Shown here in pieces: positions 8,227-17,210 of a stretch of 64,000 bases of DNA. Source of the stretch: Streptomyces anulatus (GTDB lineage: Bacteria > Actinomycetota > Actinomycetes > Streptomycetales > Streptomycetaceae); contig NZ_JOEZ01000002.1 in the NCBI RefSeq assembly GCF_000721175.1, forward strand, positions 223,414 through 287,413, written 5' to 3'. The first letter of the stretch is position 1. Every line of letters begins with the position of its first letter. The translations under genes were made by a program, and so were the position numbers. The notes under the pieces are model-generated. The model worked only from the letters and a program-made list of their open reading frames with translations. It did no database searches and was not told the origin of the DNA.

Positions 8227-9774
8227 TCAGTGGGTGGCGCGGAAGGTGGTGAACAGCGCCGTGCCGGCGGGGCCCGTCCCGGCCGGCGCGGTGGCGAAGA
8301 GGCCGAGGAGCGCGGCGACCCAGCGCCACGGGGTGGCGGCGAAGACCTGCCCCGACGGCCGGAAGCCGTCACCCGTGTCGGCGGAGAAGCGGCAGCGGGC
8401 CCCGGCCGTGACCTCGATACGCAGCCGGGCCCGCCCGCCGGGCGAGGCGCGGGCCTCCGCCGCGTCGCGTTCGCTCTCCGCGACGCCCTCGGCGTACCGG
8501 TGCACGAGCCGGGGCGTCCCGTCCGCCCCGGCCTCCAGACCGATCCAGCAGAAGGCGTCCCCGAGCACGGCCAGGCCCGCTTTGGCGCCCGGCTCGTCGC
8601 TGTGCAGCGCGAGGTCCACCTCGACGGTGAACTCCTCGGCGGGCAGTCGCTGGACCAGGACGTTGGGCAGCAGCCGCAGGTCGTGCGCGTCCGCCGTGCG
8701 TACGCAGCCGAGCCGCAGCCCGTCGGCGGAGGGACCGGAGGGCTCGGCGGGCCTGGTCCATACATCGGGCCGGGGGTTGGCCGTCCACTGCCACTGCTTG
8801 CCGTGGGCGCCGCCGGGGAAGTCGTCGTCCACGGCGGGCGCTGTCACCGGCTGCTCGGGGGCGGCCGGTTTGGGGTGCGTGGCGACGGGTTCGCCCGCGT
8901 CGCCGATGACGGGCCAGCCCTCCGCGTCCCAGCGCATCGGCTGGAGGTGGACGACCCGCCCGTACGCCCCGCGTGCCTGGAAGTGCAGGAACCAGTCCTC
9001 GCCGGCGGCGGTCCGCACCCAGCCGCCCTGGTGCGGCCCGTTGACGTCGGTGCGCCCCTGGGACAGCACGACGCGTTCCTCGTACGGGCCGAAGAAGTCC
9101 CGCGACCGGAAGGCGCCCTGCCAGCCGGTCTCCACCCCGCCGGCCGGGGCGAAGATCCAGAAGTGGCCGTCGTGGCGGTGGAGCTTGGGGCCTTCCAGGG
9201 TGAACCAGCCGGGTATCCGGTCGGCGTCGACCAGGGTCCGGCCCGGGTCGAGGAGTTCGCGTCCGTCGGCGCTCATGCGGTGCCCGGTGAGGCGGTTCTT
9301 GATCCCGGAGCGGGACTTGGCCCAGGCGTGGACGAGGTAGGCCTCGCCGGTCTCCTCGTCCCACAGGGGGCAGGCGTCGATGAACCCGCGGCCGGGCTTG
9401 AGCAGGTGCGGGGCGCTCCACGGCCCTTCGATGTGTTCGGCGTTGATCTGCTGGACGCCGTGGTCGGGGTCGCCCCAGAAGATCCAGAACCGGCCGGCGT
9501 GGTGCCGCAGGGAGGGCGCCCACACCCCGGCGTCGTGGCGGGGCCGGGCGAAGTCCTCGGCGGGCTCGACGCGGTCCAGGGCGTGCCCGACGAGCGTCCA
9601 GTTGACCAGGTCGCGGGAGTGCAGGAGCGGCAGCCCCGGGGCCCGGCCGAAGCTGGACGCGGTGAGGTAGTGGTCCTCACCGACGCGGACGACGTCCGGG
9701 TCGGACCAGTCGGCGTTCAGCACGGGGTTGCGGTACGTGCCGTTCCCGAGGTCGGCGGTCCAGGGCCGGTTCAC
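8227..9774 (-). CDS. Glycoside hydrolase family 43 enzyme
   Basis: A 515-residue protein without a signal peptide, so it probably works inside the cell on imported oligosaccharides as an arabinofuranosidase, xylosidase or galactosidase. The five-bladed propeller fills about 10-315, with candidate catalytic acids in SDPD (24-27), FIDACP (131-136) and EGPKLH (194-199). The rest resembles the beta-sandwich domain found after many GH43 modules. The GTG start (9774) overlaps the stop of the DUF6807 gene by GTGA; the frame remains open upstream but only antisense to other features of that gene. The strict coupling suggests the two products act together. Confidence 0.88.
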   Translation of the reverse strand: MNRPWTADLGNGTYRNPVLNADWSDPDVVRVGEDHYLTASSFGRAPGLPLLHSRDLVNWTLVGHALDRVEPAEDFARPRHDAGVWAPSLRHHAGRFWIFWGDPDHGVQQINAEHIEGPWSAPHLLKPGRGFIDACPLWDEETGEAYLVHAWAKSRSGIKNRLTGHRMSADGRELLDPGRTLVDADRIPGWFTLEGPKLHRHDGHFWIFAPAGGVETGWQGAFRSRDFFGPYEERVVLSQGRTDVNGPHQGGWVRTAAGEDWFLHFQARGAYGRVVHLQPMRWDAEGWPVIGDAGEPVATHPKPAAPEQPVTAPAVDDDFPGGAHGKQWQWTANPRPDVWTRPAEPSGPSADGLRLGCVRTADAHDLRLLPNVLVQRLPAEEFTVEVDLALHSDEPGAKAGLAVLGDAFCWIGLEAGADGTPRLVHRYAEGVAESERDAAEARASPGGRARLRIEVTAGARCRFSADTGDGFRPSGQVFAATPWRWVAALLGLFATAPAGTGPAGTALFTTFRATH

Positions 9775-10634
9775 GAGGTCACCGCCCGTCGGACGTACCC
9801 GGCGGCGGTCTCCCGGTCGAGCCGGCCGTCGGCGACGACGGTGACGATCCGCCGTACGACGGTGGCTCCGGCGGGTACGGGCAGCCGTTCGTCCGCCGCG
9901 AGGGAGGAGCCGACCCCCGGGTACTCGGCCGTCCGCACGAACCACGGGTCGCGCCGGGTCTCCTCGTCCGCCCCGGCGAAGACGAGGGTCCAGCCGTCCC
10001 CGGCGAGGGCGAGCCAGTCGGCGGTCCGGCCGTGCACCGCCTCCTCGCCCTCCCGGTCGGCGGTGAACACGTCCGGCGGCGCGGCCTCCTTGGGGGCACG
10101 CCAGAAGAAGCCGCCGTAGCCGGCGCCGGGGCGGCCGTTGGTCGCGGGGCTGCCGATGGAGAGGCCGCCCGCCGAGGGGTTGGTGAGCGCGAAGGAGAGG
10201 TCCAACGCCCAGGCGGCACCGGAGAGTTCTACCGCGTCCACCGTGCGGTGCTCGCGCAGCAGCTCGACGCCGTCCGCCTCCCAGGCGAGCGACTGCGCGA
10301 ACCCGCCGGGGCCGTGCCGCTGCCGGCCCAGGCAGCGCTGGACGCCGTGGTTGTCGAGTTCGGTGGGCCCCTGCCCCCGGACGTAGGTGCGCCCGCCCCA
10401 GAAGTTGCGGCCGGCCACGTCGGGCACGGCGACGGAGACGCCCAGGTGGTGCCGGTGGTCGGCGGGGCGGTCCTGGGTGACGGTACGGCCGCCGAGCGTG
10501 GTGACGGGGTGCAGGCGGGGGCGGCCGTCCGCGGCTTCCCCGTAGCCGTAGTGGGCGACCGTGCGTCCGGCGCAGTCGAGGAGCTCGGGGAGCGCGGGCG
10601 GGGTGGCGGACGAGGCCGCGGCGGTCCGGGTCAT
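9771..10634 (-). CDS. DUF6807 (PmoA-like) family protein
   Basis: A 287-residue cytoplasmic protein. It has the features of the DUF6807 group: an early 'LHPVTTLGGRTVTQDRPADHRHHLG' type region with Asp-His-Arg-His-His, then 'NFWGGRTYV' and 'GYGGFFWRAP'. The clustered His residues suggest metal or sugar binding and a galactose-mutarotase-like sandwich fold. The biochemical role of the family is not settled. It is locked between a Gfo/Idh/MocA oxidoreductase and a GH43 glycosidase by ATGA and GTGA overlaps, which argues for a step in sugar oxidation or glycoside cleavage. The ATG at 10634 is set by that overlap. Confidence 0.8.
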   Translation of the reverse strand: MTRTAAASSATPPALPELLDCAGRTVAHYGYGEAADGRPRLHPVTTLGGRTVTQDRPADHRHHLGVSVAVPDVAGRNFWGGRTYVRGQGPTELDNHGVQRCLGRQRHGPGGFAQSLAWEADGVELLREHRTVDAVELSGAAWALDLSFALTNPSAGGLSIGSPATNGRPGAGYGGFFWRAPKEAAPPDVFTADREGEEAVHGRTADWLALAGDGWTLVFAGADEETRRDPWFVRTAEYPGVGSSLAADERLPVPAGATVVRRIVTVVADGRLDRETAAGYVRRAVTS

Positions 10635-11857
10635 GAGGCCGCCACCTCGCTGCTCCGGGCCCAGGCGGCGCCCAGTTCCGAGTAGAGGGCGAGGGATTCG
10701 GCCCCGGCGGCGACCAGGCCGTCGATGCCGTGGACCGTACGCCGCGCACCCCCGCCGGGTGTGTCGTACCGGGTCTCCCAGGCCTCGGCGGGCAGGGCGA
10801 CCGGATCGGGGGCCGTCCGTACGGCCTCGACGACCCGCATGAACGCTCCTGTGCGCTCCGGCGGAACCAGGAGCGCCGTGCCGTGCTCCAGGTGGTCGAC
10901 CAGGTTCTCCAGGAGGTCGGTCCGGCCGTGGACGCGCTCCTCGGGGCCGTGGCCGGCGCGTTGGATGAGGACGCGGTCCTGCTTGTACCAGAAGGTGATC
11001 CGGCCCCGGTCGCCGTGGACGATCACGTAGGGCTCCCCCGCCTGTGCCGCGCAGAGGGTGGCGGCGACGGTGACGGGCAGGCCGCCGGTGGTGGTGACGC
11101 GGACGCAGCTGGTGTCGTCCGCCTCGATGTCGTGGGCCCGGTACAGCTCGGTCTCGACGGACAGGACGTCATCGGCCGTGCCCCGGTCCGCGAGTTCGAG
11201 CGCGGTGGCGACGGCGTGCGCCAGCGGGTTGGTGAGCACGCCGTCGACCACGTCGGTGGAGCCGAGCCTGCGCCGGCCGGACCAGGGGGCCCGGCGGAAG
11301 TAGGCGTCGTCGCGGACCCAGGCCCCGGCGGCGCCGATCCCGGTGAGCTTCCCGATCGCCCCGGTGCGGACCAGCTCCTGGACGGCGGGCACGGCGTGCG
11401 AACCGAACGACTGGAAGCCCACCTGACAGGCGATGCCCGCCCGCCGGACGCCGTCGGCCATCCGCGCGTAGGCGGCCCAGCTCGCGGCGGGCGGCTTCTC
11501 CAGCAGGAGGTGGACGCCCCGGGACGCGGCGGTCAGGGCCAGGTCGGTGTGGGTCGGGATGGGGGTGCAGACGACGGCGGCCCGGGCTCCGGTGGAGTCG
11601 AGGAGCGCCCCGAAGTCGGCGGACTGCTCGGGTGTGTCGCCGCCGAGGAGGCCGAAGGCCGCCAGTTCGTCGGTGGTCAGCGGCTCCAGCTCGCAGATCC
11701 CGGCCAGCCGCACCCGGCCCTGGTGCTGGAGCCGGCGGAGGTTGGCCAGGTGCCAGCGGCCGTGGCCCCGGGCGCCGGCCAGCACGACGGGGAGAGGTGC
11801 GGCGGACGGGCCGCCGGGAACGGTCGAGGCGGGGGCGGGGGCGGTCAGGTCGCTCAT
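10631..11857 (-). CDS. Gfo/Idh/MocA family oxidoreductase
   Basis: A 408-residue NAD(P)-dependent sugar dehydrogenase-like enzyme. The N-terminal Rossmann fold begins at about residue 23 ('VVLAGARGHGRWHL'), a variant of the usual GxGxxG. The family's catalytic Lys appears in 'LLEKPPA' (EKP motif). A C-terminal alpha/beta domain follows, with the His/Asp of 'DGVLTNPLAHAVATAL'. The substrate is unknown. Related proteins oxidise sugar hydroxyls, including C3 of glycosides. The ATG (11857) overlaps the permease stop by ATGA, and its own stop overlaps the DUF6807 start in the same way. Confidence 0.87.
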   Translation of the reverse strand: MSDLTAPAPASTVPGGPSAAPLPVVLAGARGHGRWHLANLRRLQHQGRVRLAGICELEPLTTDELAAFGLLGGDTPEQSADFGALLDSTGARAAVVCTPIPTHTDLALTAASRGVHLLLEKPPAASWAAYARMADGVRRAGIACQVGFQSFGSHAVPAVQELVRTGAIGKLTGIGAAGAWVRDDAYFRRAPWSGRRRLGSTDVVDGVLTNPLAHAVATALELADRGTADDVLSVETELYRAHDIEADDTSCVRVTTTGGLPVTVAATLCAAQAGEPYVIVHGDRGRITFWYKQDRVLIQRAGHGPEERVHGRTDLLENLVDHLEHGTALLVPPERTGAFMRVVEAVRTAPDPVALPAEAWETRYDTPGGGARRTVHGIDGLVAAGAESLALYSELGAAWARSSEVAAS

Positions 11858-12765
11858 CCCTTCACCGCGCCCGCGCTGAAGCCCGTGACGAGCCACTTCT
11901 GGATGAACGCGAAGACGATCACGACGGGCACCGCGGCGATGACCCCGCCCGCCGCGAGCGCGCCGAGGTCGACGCTGTCCGCCCCGATCAGGGTGTTGAG
12001 GCCGACCGGGATCGTCTGCTTGTCCTGTTCGCTGAGGAACATCAGCGCGAACAGGAAGTGGTTCCAGCTGTGGACGAAGGCGAAGGAGCCGACGGCGATC
12101 AGCCCGGGGCGCAGCAGCGGCAGGACGACCGCGCGGAAGGCGGTGAAGCGCGAGCACCCGTCGACCCAGGCGGCCTCCTCCAGGGTGACCGGGACGTTCT
12201 TGATGAACCCGCTGATCAAAATGATCGACAGCGGGAGCTGGAAGACCGTCTCCGCGATGACGACGCTCCACAGGGAGTTGATCATCTGGAGGTTCCGGAA
12301 GATCTCGAAGAGCGGCACGAGCATCAGCGCGCCGGGAATGAACTGCGAGCAGAGCAGCGCCAGCATGAACGCGCCCTTGATCTTGAAGTCGAACCGGGCC
12401 AGGGCGTATCCGCCGGCCAGGGCGACCAGGGTGGTGGCGATCAGCGTGGCGACGCCGACGATCATGCTGTTCTGGAAGAAGACGGCGAAGCTGCGCTCGT
12501 TCCAGACCTTGGAGAAGTGCTCCCCGGTCATCGGCCAGGGCACCAGCGCGGTGGAACCGGCGGGCCGCAGGGCGAACAGGAGCATCCAGTAGAACGGGAT
12601 GAGCGTGAACAGCAGGTAGAGGCCGAGCGGCAGATAGATCTGCCAGCGCGGTACGTCGTCCCAGGCGCGCTCCCGTCCGGTGCGGCGGCGCGCGGGCGGC
12701 GGCGTACCGCCGGGGCGGGCGGACGGCCGGACGGCGCCGTTCTTCTCGGTGAGTACGGCGGTCAC
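11854..12765 (-). CDS. Sugar ABC permease, MalG type
   Basis: A 303-residue inner-membrane permease with six predicted membrane segments after a basic N-terminus, and the cytoplasmic EAA loop 'EEAAWVDGCSRFTAFRAVVLP' that would contact the ATPase. The operon has no ATPase gene, as is common in Streptomyces, where the shared MsiK energises many sugar importers. The GTG start at 12765 overlaps the upstream permease stop by GTGA. It pairs with the MalF-type gene to form the channel. Confidence 0.9.
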   Translation of the reverse strand: MTAVLTEKNGAVRPSARPGGTPPPARRRTGRERAWDDVPRWQIYLPLGLYLLFTLIPFYWMLLFALRPAGSTALVPWPMTGEHFSKVWNERSFAVFFQNSMIVGVATLIATTLVALAGGYALARFDFKIKGAFMLALLCSQFIPGALMLVPLFEIFRNLQMINSLWSVVIAETVFQLPLSIILISGFIKNVPVTLEEAAWVDGCSRFTAFRAVVLPLLRPGLIAVGSFAFVHSWNHFLFALMFLSEQDKQTIPVGLNTLIGADSVDLGALAAGGVIAAVPVVIVFAFIQKWLVTGFSAGAVKG

Positions 12766-13694
12766 TTGTTGTCGCCTCCGAACTTGCTCAGGCGCAGATA
12801 GACGATCGAGCAGAAGAGGAGGATCACGAAGGCGACGGTGGTGAGCGCGGAGGCGTACCCGAAGTCGTGGCCCTCTATGCCGGTGTTGGCGACGTAGAGC
12901 GGCAGCGTGGTGGTCTCGCCGGCCGGTCCGCCGCCGGTGAGGGTGTAGAGCAGGTCGACGTTGTTGAACTCCCAGACCCCGCGCAGCAGGGTGGCCAGGA
13001 TGATCGCGTCGCGCAGGTGCGGCAGGGTGATGTGGAAGAACTGCCGGAGCCTGCCCGCGCCGTCGACCGACGCCGCCTCGTACAGCTCCTTGGAGACGGA
13101 CTGGAGGTCGGCGAGGATGAGGATGGCGAAGAAGGGCACACCGCGCCAGAGTTCGGTGACCGTGGCCGCCCAGAAGACGGTTCCGGTGTCCGAGAGCACC
13201 GAGGTGCCGTACTCCCCGATCCCGGCGTCCGCGAGGTAACGGCTGAAGCCCGTCGAGGAGTTGTAGAGCAGGATCCAGATGGTGCTGGTCAGCACACCGG
13301 ACACGGCCCAGGGCGAGAAGACCATGGCCCGGGAGATGCCCCGGCCGATGAAGGTCTGGTTGACGATCAGGGCCAGCGCGAGGCCGAGCACGAGCTGCAG
13401 GGAGACCTGGGTGAAGACCCACTGGGCGCTGAAGCCGAGCGTCGACCAGAACTGGTCGTCCTCGGTGAAGATCCGCCGGAAGTTGTCCAGTCCGGCGAAG
13501 CCGTTCCGCCACGGCTTGGTGACGTTGTAGTTCTGCAGGCTGTAGTAGAAGACGCTGATCACCGGGTAGGCGATGAAGCCCAGCATCAGCAGGCCCGCGG
13601 GCGCGATCAGCAGATACGGCAGGCGGCGGGGTGTCGCCGTGCGGCGCCGGGGCGCCTTGGGCGGCGGGGTGGCCACGGCGGCGGGTTGGGCCAT
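12762..13694 (-). CDS. Sugar ABC permease, MalF type
   Basis: A 310-residue membrane protein with six predicted helices and an EAA loop ('YEAASVDGAGRLRQFFHITLP'). It is the first gene of the leftward operon. The ATG at 13694 has GGAG eight bases upstream; an earlier in-frame GTG at 13754 lacks a ribosome site and sits next to the operator, so it was not chosen. An operator-like AAGCGCTT lies about 70 bases upstream, tying the importer to the same regulation as the pectate lyase. Confidence 0.9.
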   Translation of the reverse strand: MAQPAAVATPPPKAPRRRTATPRRLPYLLIAPAGLLMLGFIAYPVISVFYYSLQNYNVTKPWRNGFAGLDNFRRIFTEDDQFWSTLGFSAQWVFTQVSLQLVLGLALALIVNQTFIGRGISRAMVFSPWAVSGVLTSTIWILLYNSSTGFSRYLADAGIGEYGTSVLSDTGTVFWAATVTELWRGVPFFAILILADLQSVSKELYEAASVDGAGRLRQFFHITLPHLRDAIILATLLRGVWEFNNVDLLYTLTGGGPAGETTTLPLYVANTGIEGHDFGYASALTTVAFVILLFCSIVYLRLSKFGGDNK

Positions 13695-13740
13695 GACACG
13701 TCTCCGATCTCGGTACGCGCTCGATGCGCTGGATGTGCGG

Positions 13741-13771
13741 GCTTGCTGCCGCACAGGACAGCAAGCGCTTT
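13741..13771. promoter_or_regulatory. Operator core and inverted repeat before the permease operon
   Basis: AAGCGCTT at 13763-13770 repeats the core of the LacI-type sites near 1.05-1.38 kb. The overlapping arms GCTTGCTG (13741-13748) and CAGCAAGC (13759-13766) form a second inverted repeat. The 133-base gap upstream of the first permease contains nothing else notable. Confidence 0.5.
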
Positions 13772-13827
13772 CTCATGACCGCTGAGCGGCCCGGGCGCCC
13801 CGCCGCGCGGAGCCCTCGTCGCCCGGC

Positions 13828-15570
13828 TCACCCCACGTACGGGTCGGGCACTTCTCCTTGCCGGGCCAGGAACGCGAAGTCGCATCCGGTGTCGGCCTGG
13901 GTGATCTGGTCCTGGTACAGCGCGCCGTAGCCGCGCCCGTAGCGGGCGGGTGGCGGGCTCCACGCGGCACGGCGGCGCTCCAGCTCGTCGTCGTCGACGC
14001 CGAGGTGGAGCAGGCGGGCCTCGACGTCCAGGGTGATGAGGTCGCCGGTGCGGACCAGGGCGAGGGGCCCGCCGACGAACGACTCGGGCGCGATGTGCAG
14101 GACGCACGCCCCGTAACTGGTGCCGCTCATCCGGGCGTCGGAGATCCGCACCATGTCCCGTACACCCTGCTTCAGCAGGTAGTCCGGGATCGGCAGCATG
14201 CCGTACTCGGGCATGCCGGGGCCGCCCTTGGGTCCGGCGTTGCGCAGTACGAGGACGTGGTCCGGGGTGAGCGCCAGGGCCGGGTCGTTGATCGTGCGCT
14301 GCATCTCCCGGTAGTCGTCGAAGACGACGGCGGGCCCGGTGTGCCGCAGCAGGTGCTGCTCGGCGGCGATGTGCTTGATGACCGCGCCGTCGGGGCAGAG
14401 GTTGCCGCGCAGCACCGCCACCCCGCCCTCCTCCGCCAGCGGGTGGGACCGCTCCCGGATGACCTCGGTGTTGTGCACCCGCGCCCCGTCGAGCTGTTCG
14501 CGCAGCGTGCTGTGCGCGACGGTGGGCCGGTCCAGGTGCAGGACGTCGGTGAGCCGGGTCAGGAACCCGGGCAGCCCGCCGGCGAAGTGGAAGTCCTCCA
14601 TCAGATACCGCCCGCCGGGCCGGAGGTCGGCGAGGACCGGCACGGTGCGGGCGATGCGGTCGAAGTCGTCCAGCGTGAGCTCGACGCCGGAGCGCCCCGC
14701 CATGGCGGTCAGGTGGATGACGGCGTTGGTGGAGCCGCCCAGCGCCAGGACGGTGGCGACGGCGTCCTCGTAGGCGTCGGCGGTGAGGATGTGCGACAAC
14801 TTCGTCTGCTGCCAGACGAGTTCGACGATCCTCAGGCCGGACGCGGCGGCCATCCGGTCGTGCCCGGAGTCGACGGCCGGGATGGAGGAGGCCCCCGGCA
14901 TGGTCACACCGAGCACTTCGGCGGCGGCCGTCAGCGTGGAGGCGGTGCCCATGGTCATGCAGTGGCCGGCCGACCGGGCGAGGCCGTTCTCCAGCTCGCC
15001 CATCTCGCAGTCGCCGATGAGCCCGGCCCGCCGGTCGTCCCAGTACTTCCACATGTCCGTGCCGGAGCCGAGGACCTCGTTGCGCCAGTGGCCCGGCAGC
15101 ATCGGCCCGGCCGGCACGAAGACGGTCGGCAGGTCCACGGAGGCCGCGCCCATCAGCAGCGCGGGCGTCGACTTGTCGCAGCCGCCCAGCAGTACGGCAC
15201 CGTCGACGGGGTACGAGCGGAGCAGCTCCTCCGTCTCCATCGCCAGCAGGTTGCGGTAGAGCATGGGGGTCGGCTTCTGGAAGGTCTCCGAGAGGGTGGA
15301 CACCGGGAACTCCAGCGGGAATCCGCCCGCCTGCCAGACACCCCGCTTCACCGCCTGCGCCCGGTCGCGCAGGTGGGAGTGGCAGGGGTTGATGTCGGAC
15401 CAGGTGTTGAGGACCGCGATGACCGGCTTGCCGAGGTGTTCCTCGGGGAGGTAGCCGAGCTGGCGGGTGCGGGCCCGGTGGCTGAAGGAGCGCAGGCCGT
15501 CGGTGCCGTACCACTGGTGGCTGCGCAGCTCCTCGGGCGCGACGGGGGCCGCTCTCCGGTCGTCGGTCAC
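13828..15570 (-). CDS. IlvD/Edd family sugar-acid dehydratase
   Basis: A 580-residue Fe-S dehydratase. The three conserved Cys that bind the cluster appear in NPCHSH, GGCDKSTPA and GHCMTMGTAST. Family members dehydrate dihydroxy-acids in valine synthesis, 6-phosphogluconate, or sugar acids such as arabonate, xylonate and galactonate. The context here (DapA-like lyase, uronate dehydrogenase, pectinases) favours a sugar acid from pectin or hemicellulose. The GTG start at 15570 overlaps the lyase stop (GTGA). The gene order gntR - lyase - dehydratase indicates one operon. Confidence 0.87.
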   Translation of the reverse strand: MTDDRRAAPVAPEELRSHQWYGTDGLRSFSHRARTRQLGYLPEEHLGKPVIAVLNTWSDINPCHSHLRDRAQAVKRGVWQAGGFPLEFPVSTLSETFQKPTPMLYRNLLAMETEELLRSYPVDGAVLLGGCDKSTPALLMGAASVDLPTVFVPAGPMLPGHWRNEVLGSGTDMWKYWDDRRAGLIGDCEMGELENGLARSAGHCMTMGTASTLTAAAEVLGVTMPGASSIPAVDSGHDRMAAASGLRIVELVWQQTKLSHILTADAYEDAVATVLALGGSTNAVIHLTAMAGRSGVELTLDDFDRIARTVPVLADLRPGGRYLMEDFHFAGGLPGFLTRLTDVLHLDRPTVAHSTLREQLDGARVHNTEVIRERSHPLAEEGGVAVLRGNLCPDGAVIKHIAAEQHLLRHTGPAVVFDDYREMQRTINDPALALTPDHVLVLRNAGPKGGPGMPEYGMLPIPDYLLKQGVRDMVRISDARMSGTSYGACVLHIAPESFVGGPLALVRTGDLITLDVEARLLHLGVDDDELERRRAAWSPPPARYGRGYGALYQDQITQADTGCDFAFLARQGEVPDPYVG

Positions 15571-16469
15571 AGGGACCACCCGGCTATCTGCCCGGCGACC
15601 TCGGCCCGGCGGCCCTCCGGAAGGACCCTGCTCGGCGCGCGTACCTCGCGGCGGCAGAGGCCGAGCACGGACAGGGCCTCCTTGATGACCGTGACGTTGT
15701 TGGCGGACTGGTCCTCGGCGCGGAACTCCTCGAAGGGGCGGATCTGCTCCCACACCTTCATCGCCGCGCCGTAGTCGCCGGCCCGCAGGGCCTCCAGCAT
15801 GGCGAGGGAGACGCCGGGGGCGACGTTGACGAGGCCCGAGGTGAACCCGGTGGCGCCGGTGGCGAAGTAGGAGGGGGCGTACAGCTCGGCGAGGCCGGCG
15901 ACCCAGACGAACCGCTCCAGCCCGGCGTCGCGGGCGAACGCCCCGAAGTGCGCCGCGTCGGGCACCGCGTACTTCACGCCGATGACGTTGGGGCAGCTGT
16001 CGGCGAGCGCGGCGAGCCGGTCGCCGGCGAGCAGCGGGTTACGGATGTACGGGACGACTCCGAGCTCTGGGACGGCCTCGGCGATCGCCCGGTGGTAGTC
16101 GACCCAGCCCTCCTGGGCGACATAGGGGTGGACCGGCTGGTGGACCATCACCATCTCGGCGCCGGCCGCCCTGGCGTGCTCGGCGTCGGCGACGGCGGTG
16201 GGCAGGTCGTGGCCGATCCCCACCAGGACCGTGGCGCGGCCGCGGGCCTCCTCCACGGTCAGCTCGGTGACGCTGCGCCGCTCGTCGGGGGTGAGCGCGT
16301 AGAACTCCCCGGTGTTGCCGTTCGGGGTGACGGTGCGGACGCCGCCGTCGAACAGCCGGCGGACCAGGGCGCGGTGCGCCGGGGCGTCGATGCTCCCGTC
16401 CTCGGCGAACGGGGTGACGGGGATCGCCACGACGTCTGCGAGGGCCGCCTTCAGCGGGAAGATGTCCAT
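15567..16469 (-). CDS. DapA-family lyase/dehydratase for a keto-deoxy sugar acid
   Basis: A 300-residue class I aldolase-type TIM barrel. The Schiff-base Lys lies in GVKYAV, the catalytic Tyr in VVPYIRNP, and the substrate loop GNTGEF is present. Members include dihydrodipicolinate synthase, 2-keto-3-deoxygluconate aldolase and 5-keto-4-deoxyglucarate dehydratase. Next to an IlvD-like dehydratase and a uronate dehydrogenase, the last type is attractive: it would give alpha-ketoglutarate semialdehyde. The ATG at 16469 matches the usual N-terminus; a GTG at 16523, overlapping the gntR stop, would add 18 residues and is the alternative start. Confidence 0.85.
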   Translation of the reverse strand: MDIFPLKAALADVVAIPVTPFAEDGSIDAPAHRALVRRLFDGGVRTVTPNGNTGEFYALTPDERRSVTELTVEEARGRATVLVGIGHDLPTAVADAEHARAAGAEMVMVHQPVHPYVAQEGWVDYHRAIAEAVPELGVVPYIRNPLLAGDRLAALADSCPNVIGVKYAVPDAAHFGAFARDAGLERFVWVAGLAELYAPSYFATGATGFTSGLVNVAPGVSLAMLEALRAGDYGAAMKVWEQIRPFEEFRAEDQSANNVTVIKEALSVLGLCRREVRAPSRVLPEGRRAEVAGQIAGWSL

Positions 16470-16519
16470 GCGGACTGGCCTTTCGTCGAGGTGCTGGTGG
16501 TGCGCGGCCTTGGGGCGGT

Positions 16520-17176
16520 TCACGCCGCCCCGCCCCCGTCTTCGTCGTCGGGGAAGGCGCGGCGCACGAAGGAGGCGATGTGGTGGTGGAGAGCCCCGGC
16601 GGCGGCCTCCGCGTCGTCGGCGAGGGCGAGCCGCAGGATCTCGCGGTGCTCGGCCGCCTCCCGGTCCCAGGACGGGACGGCCGACCAGGCCACCGTCGAG
16701 ACGAGGGCCGCCTGGTCGCGGACCTCGTCGAGCATCCGGGAGAGCAGCGGGTTGCCGCAGGGCAGGTACAGGGCCCGGTGGAAGTCCCGGTTGGCCAGCG
16801 ACCTGTCGGCCTGGTCGAGCGCCGAGTCGGCCCGTTCCAGGGCTTCCTGGGCCGCCTCCAGCGAGGCGCCGCGGCGGATGGAACGGCGTAGCGCCTCCGG
16901 CTCCAGGAGCAGGCGTACGTCGTACACCTCCCGGGCCATCGTCGCGTCGACGAGCCGCACGGTGACGCCCTTGTACTGGTTCATCACCACGAGCCCCGTG
17001 CCCGCGAGCGTCTTCAGCGCCTCGCGCACGGGCGTCTTGGACACCCCGAACTGCGCGGCCAGTTCCGTCTCCACCAGCGCCTGCCCCGGTCGGAGTCGCG
17101 CGGTGAGGATGGCGTGCTTGATGGCCTCCAGCACGTACTGGGTCCGGGACGGGTTCGGGGCGGGCGCAAAGGTCAT
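16520..17176 (-). CDS. GntR/FadR-type transcriptional regulator with FCD domain
   Basis: A 218-residue regulator: winged helix about 10-75 with 'ELAAQFGVSKTPVREALKTL', then an all-helical FCD ligand domain with metal-binding residues (Asp/His pattern around 'ANRDFHRAL' and 'EHREIL'). It heads the operon with the lyase and dehydratase, so its ligand is likely a sugar acid intermediate. The chosen ATG (17176) gives the usual N-terminus; the ribosome site is weak. Palindromes between its promoter and start suggest autoregulation and control of the divergent dehydrogenase. Confidence 0.88.
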   Translation of the reverse strand: MTFAPAPNPSRTQYVLEAIKHAILTARLRPGQALVETELAAQFGVSKTPVREALKTLAGTGLVVMNQYKGVTVRLVDATMAREVYDVRLLLEPEALRRSIRRGASLEAAQEALERADSALDQADRSLANRDFHRALYLPCGNPLLSRMLDEVRDQAALVSTVAWSAVPSWDREAAEHREILRLALADDAEAAAGALHHHIASFVRRAFPDDEDGGGAA

Positions 17177-17210
17177 GGGTGACGGGCTCTCACATCTCGC
17201 GTATCGCGTC

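Noticed and set aside
6303..8252. Long plus-strand frame over the binding-protein gene
   Set aside because: Same antisense effect; the minus strand has a lipoprotein signal and a recognisable family.
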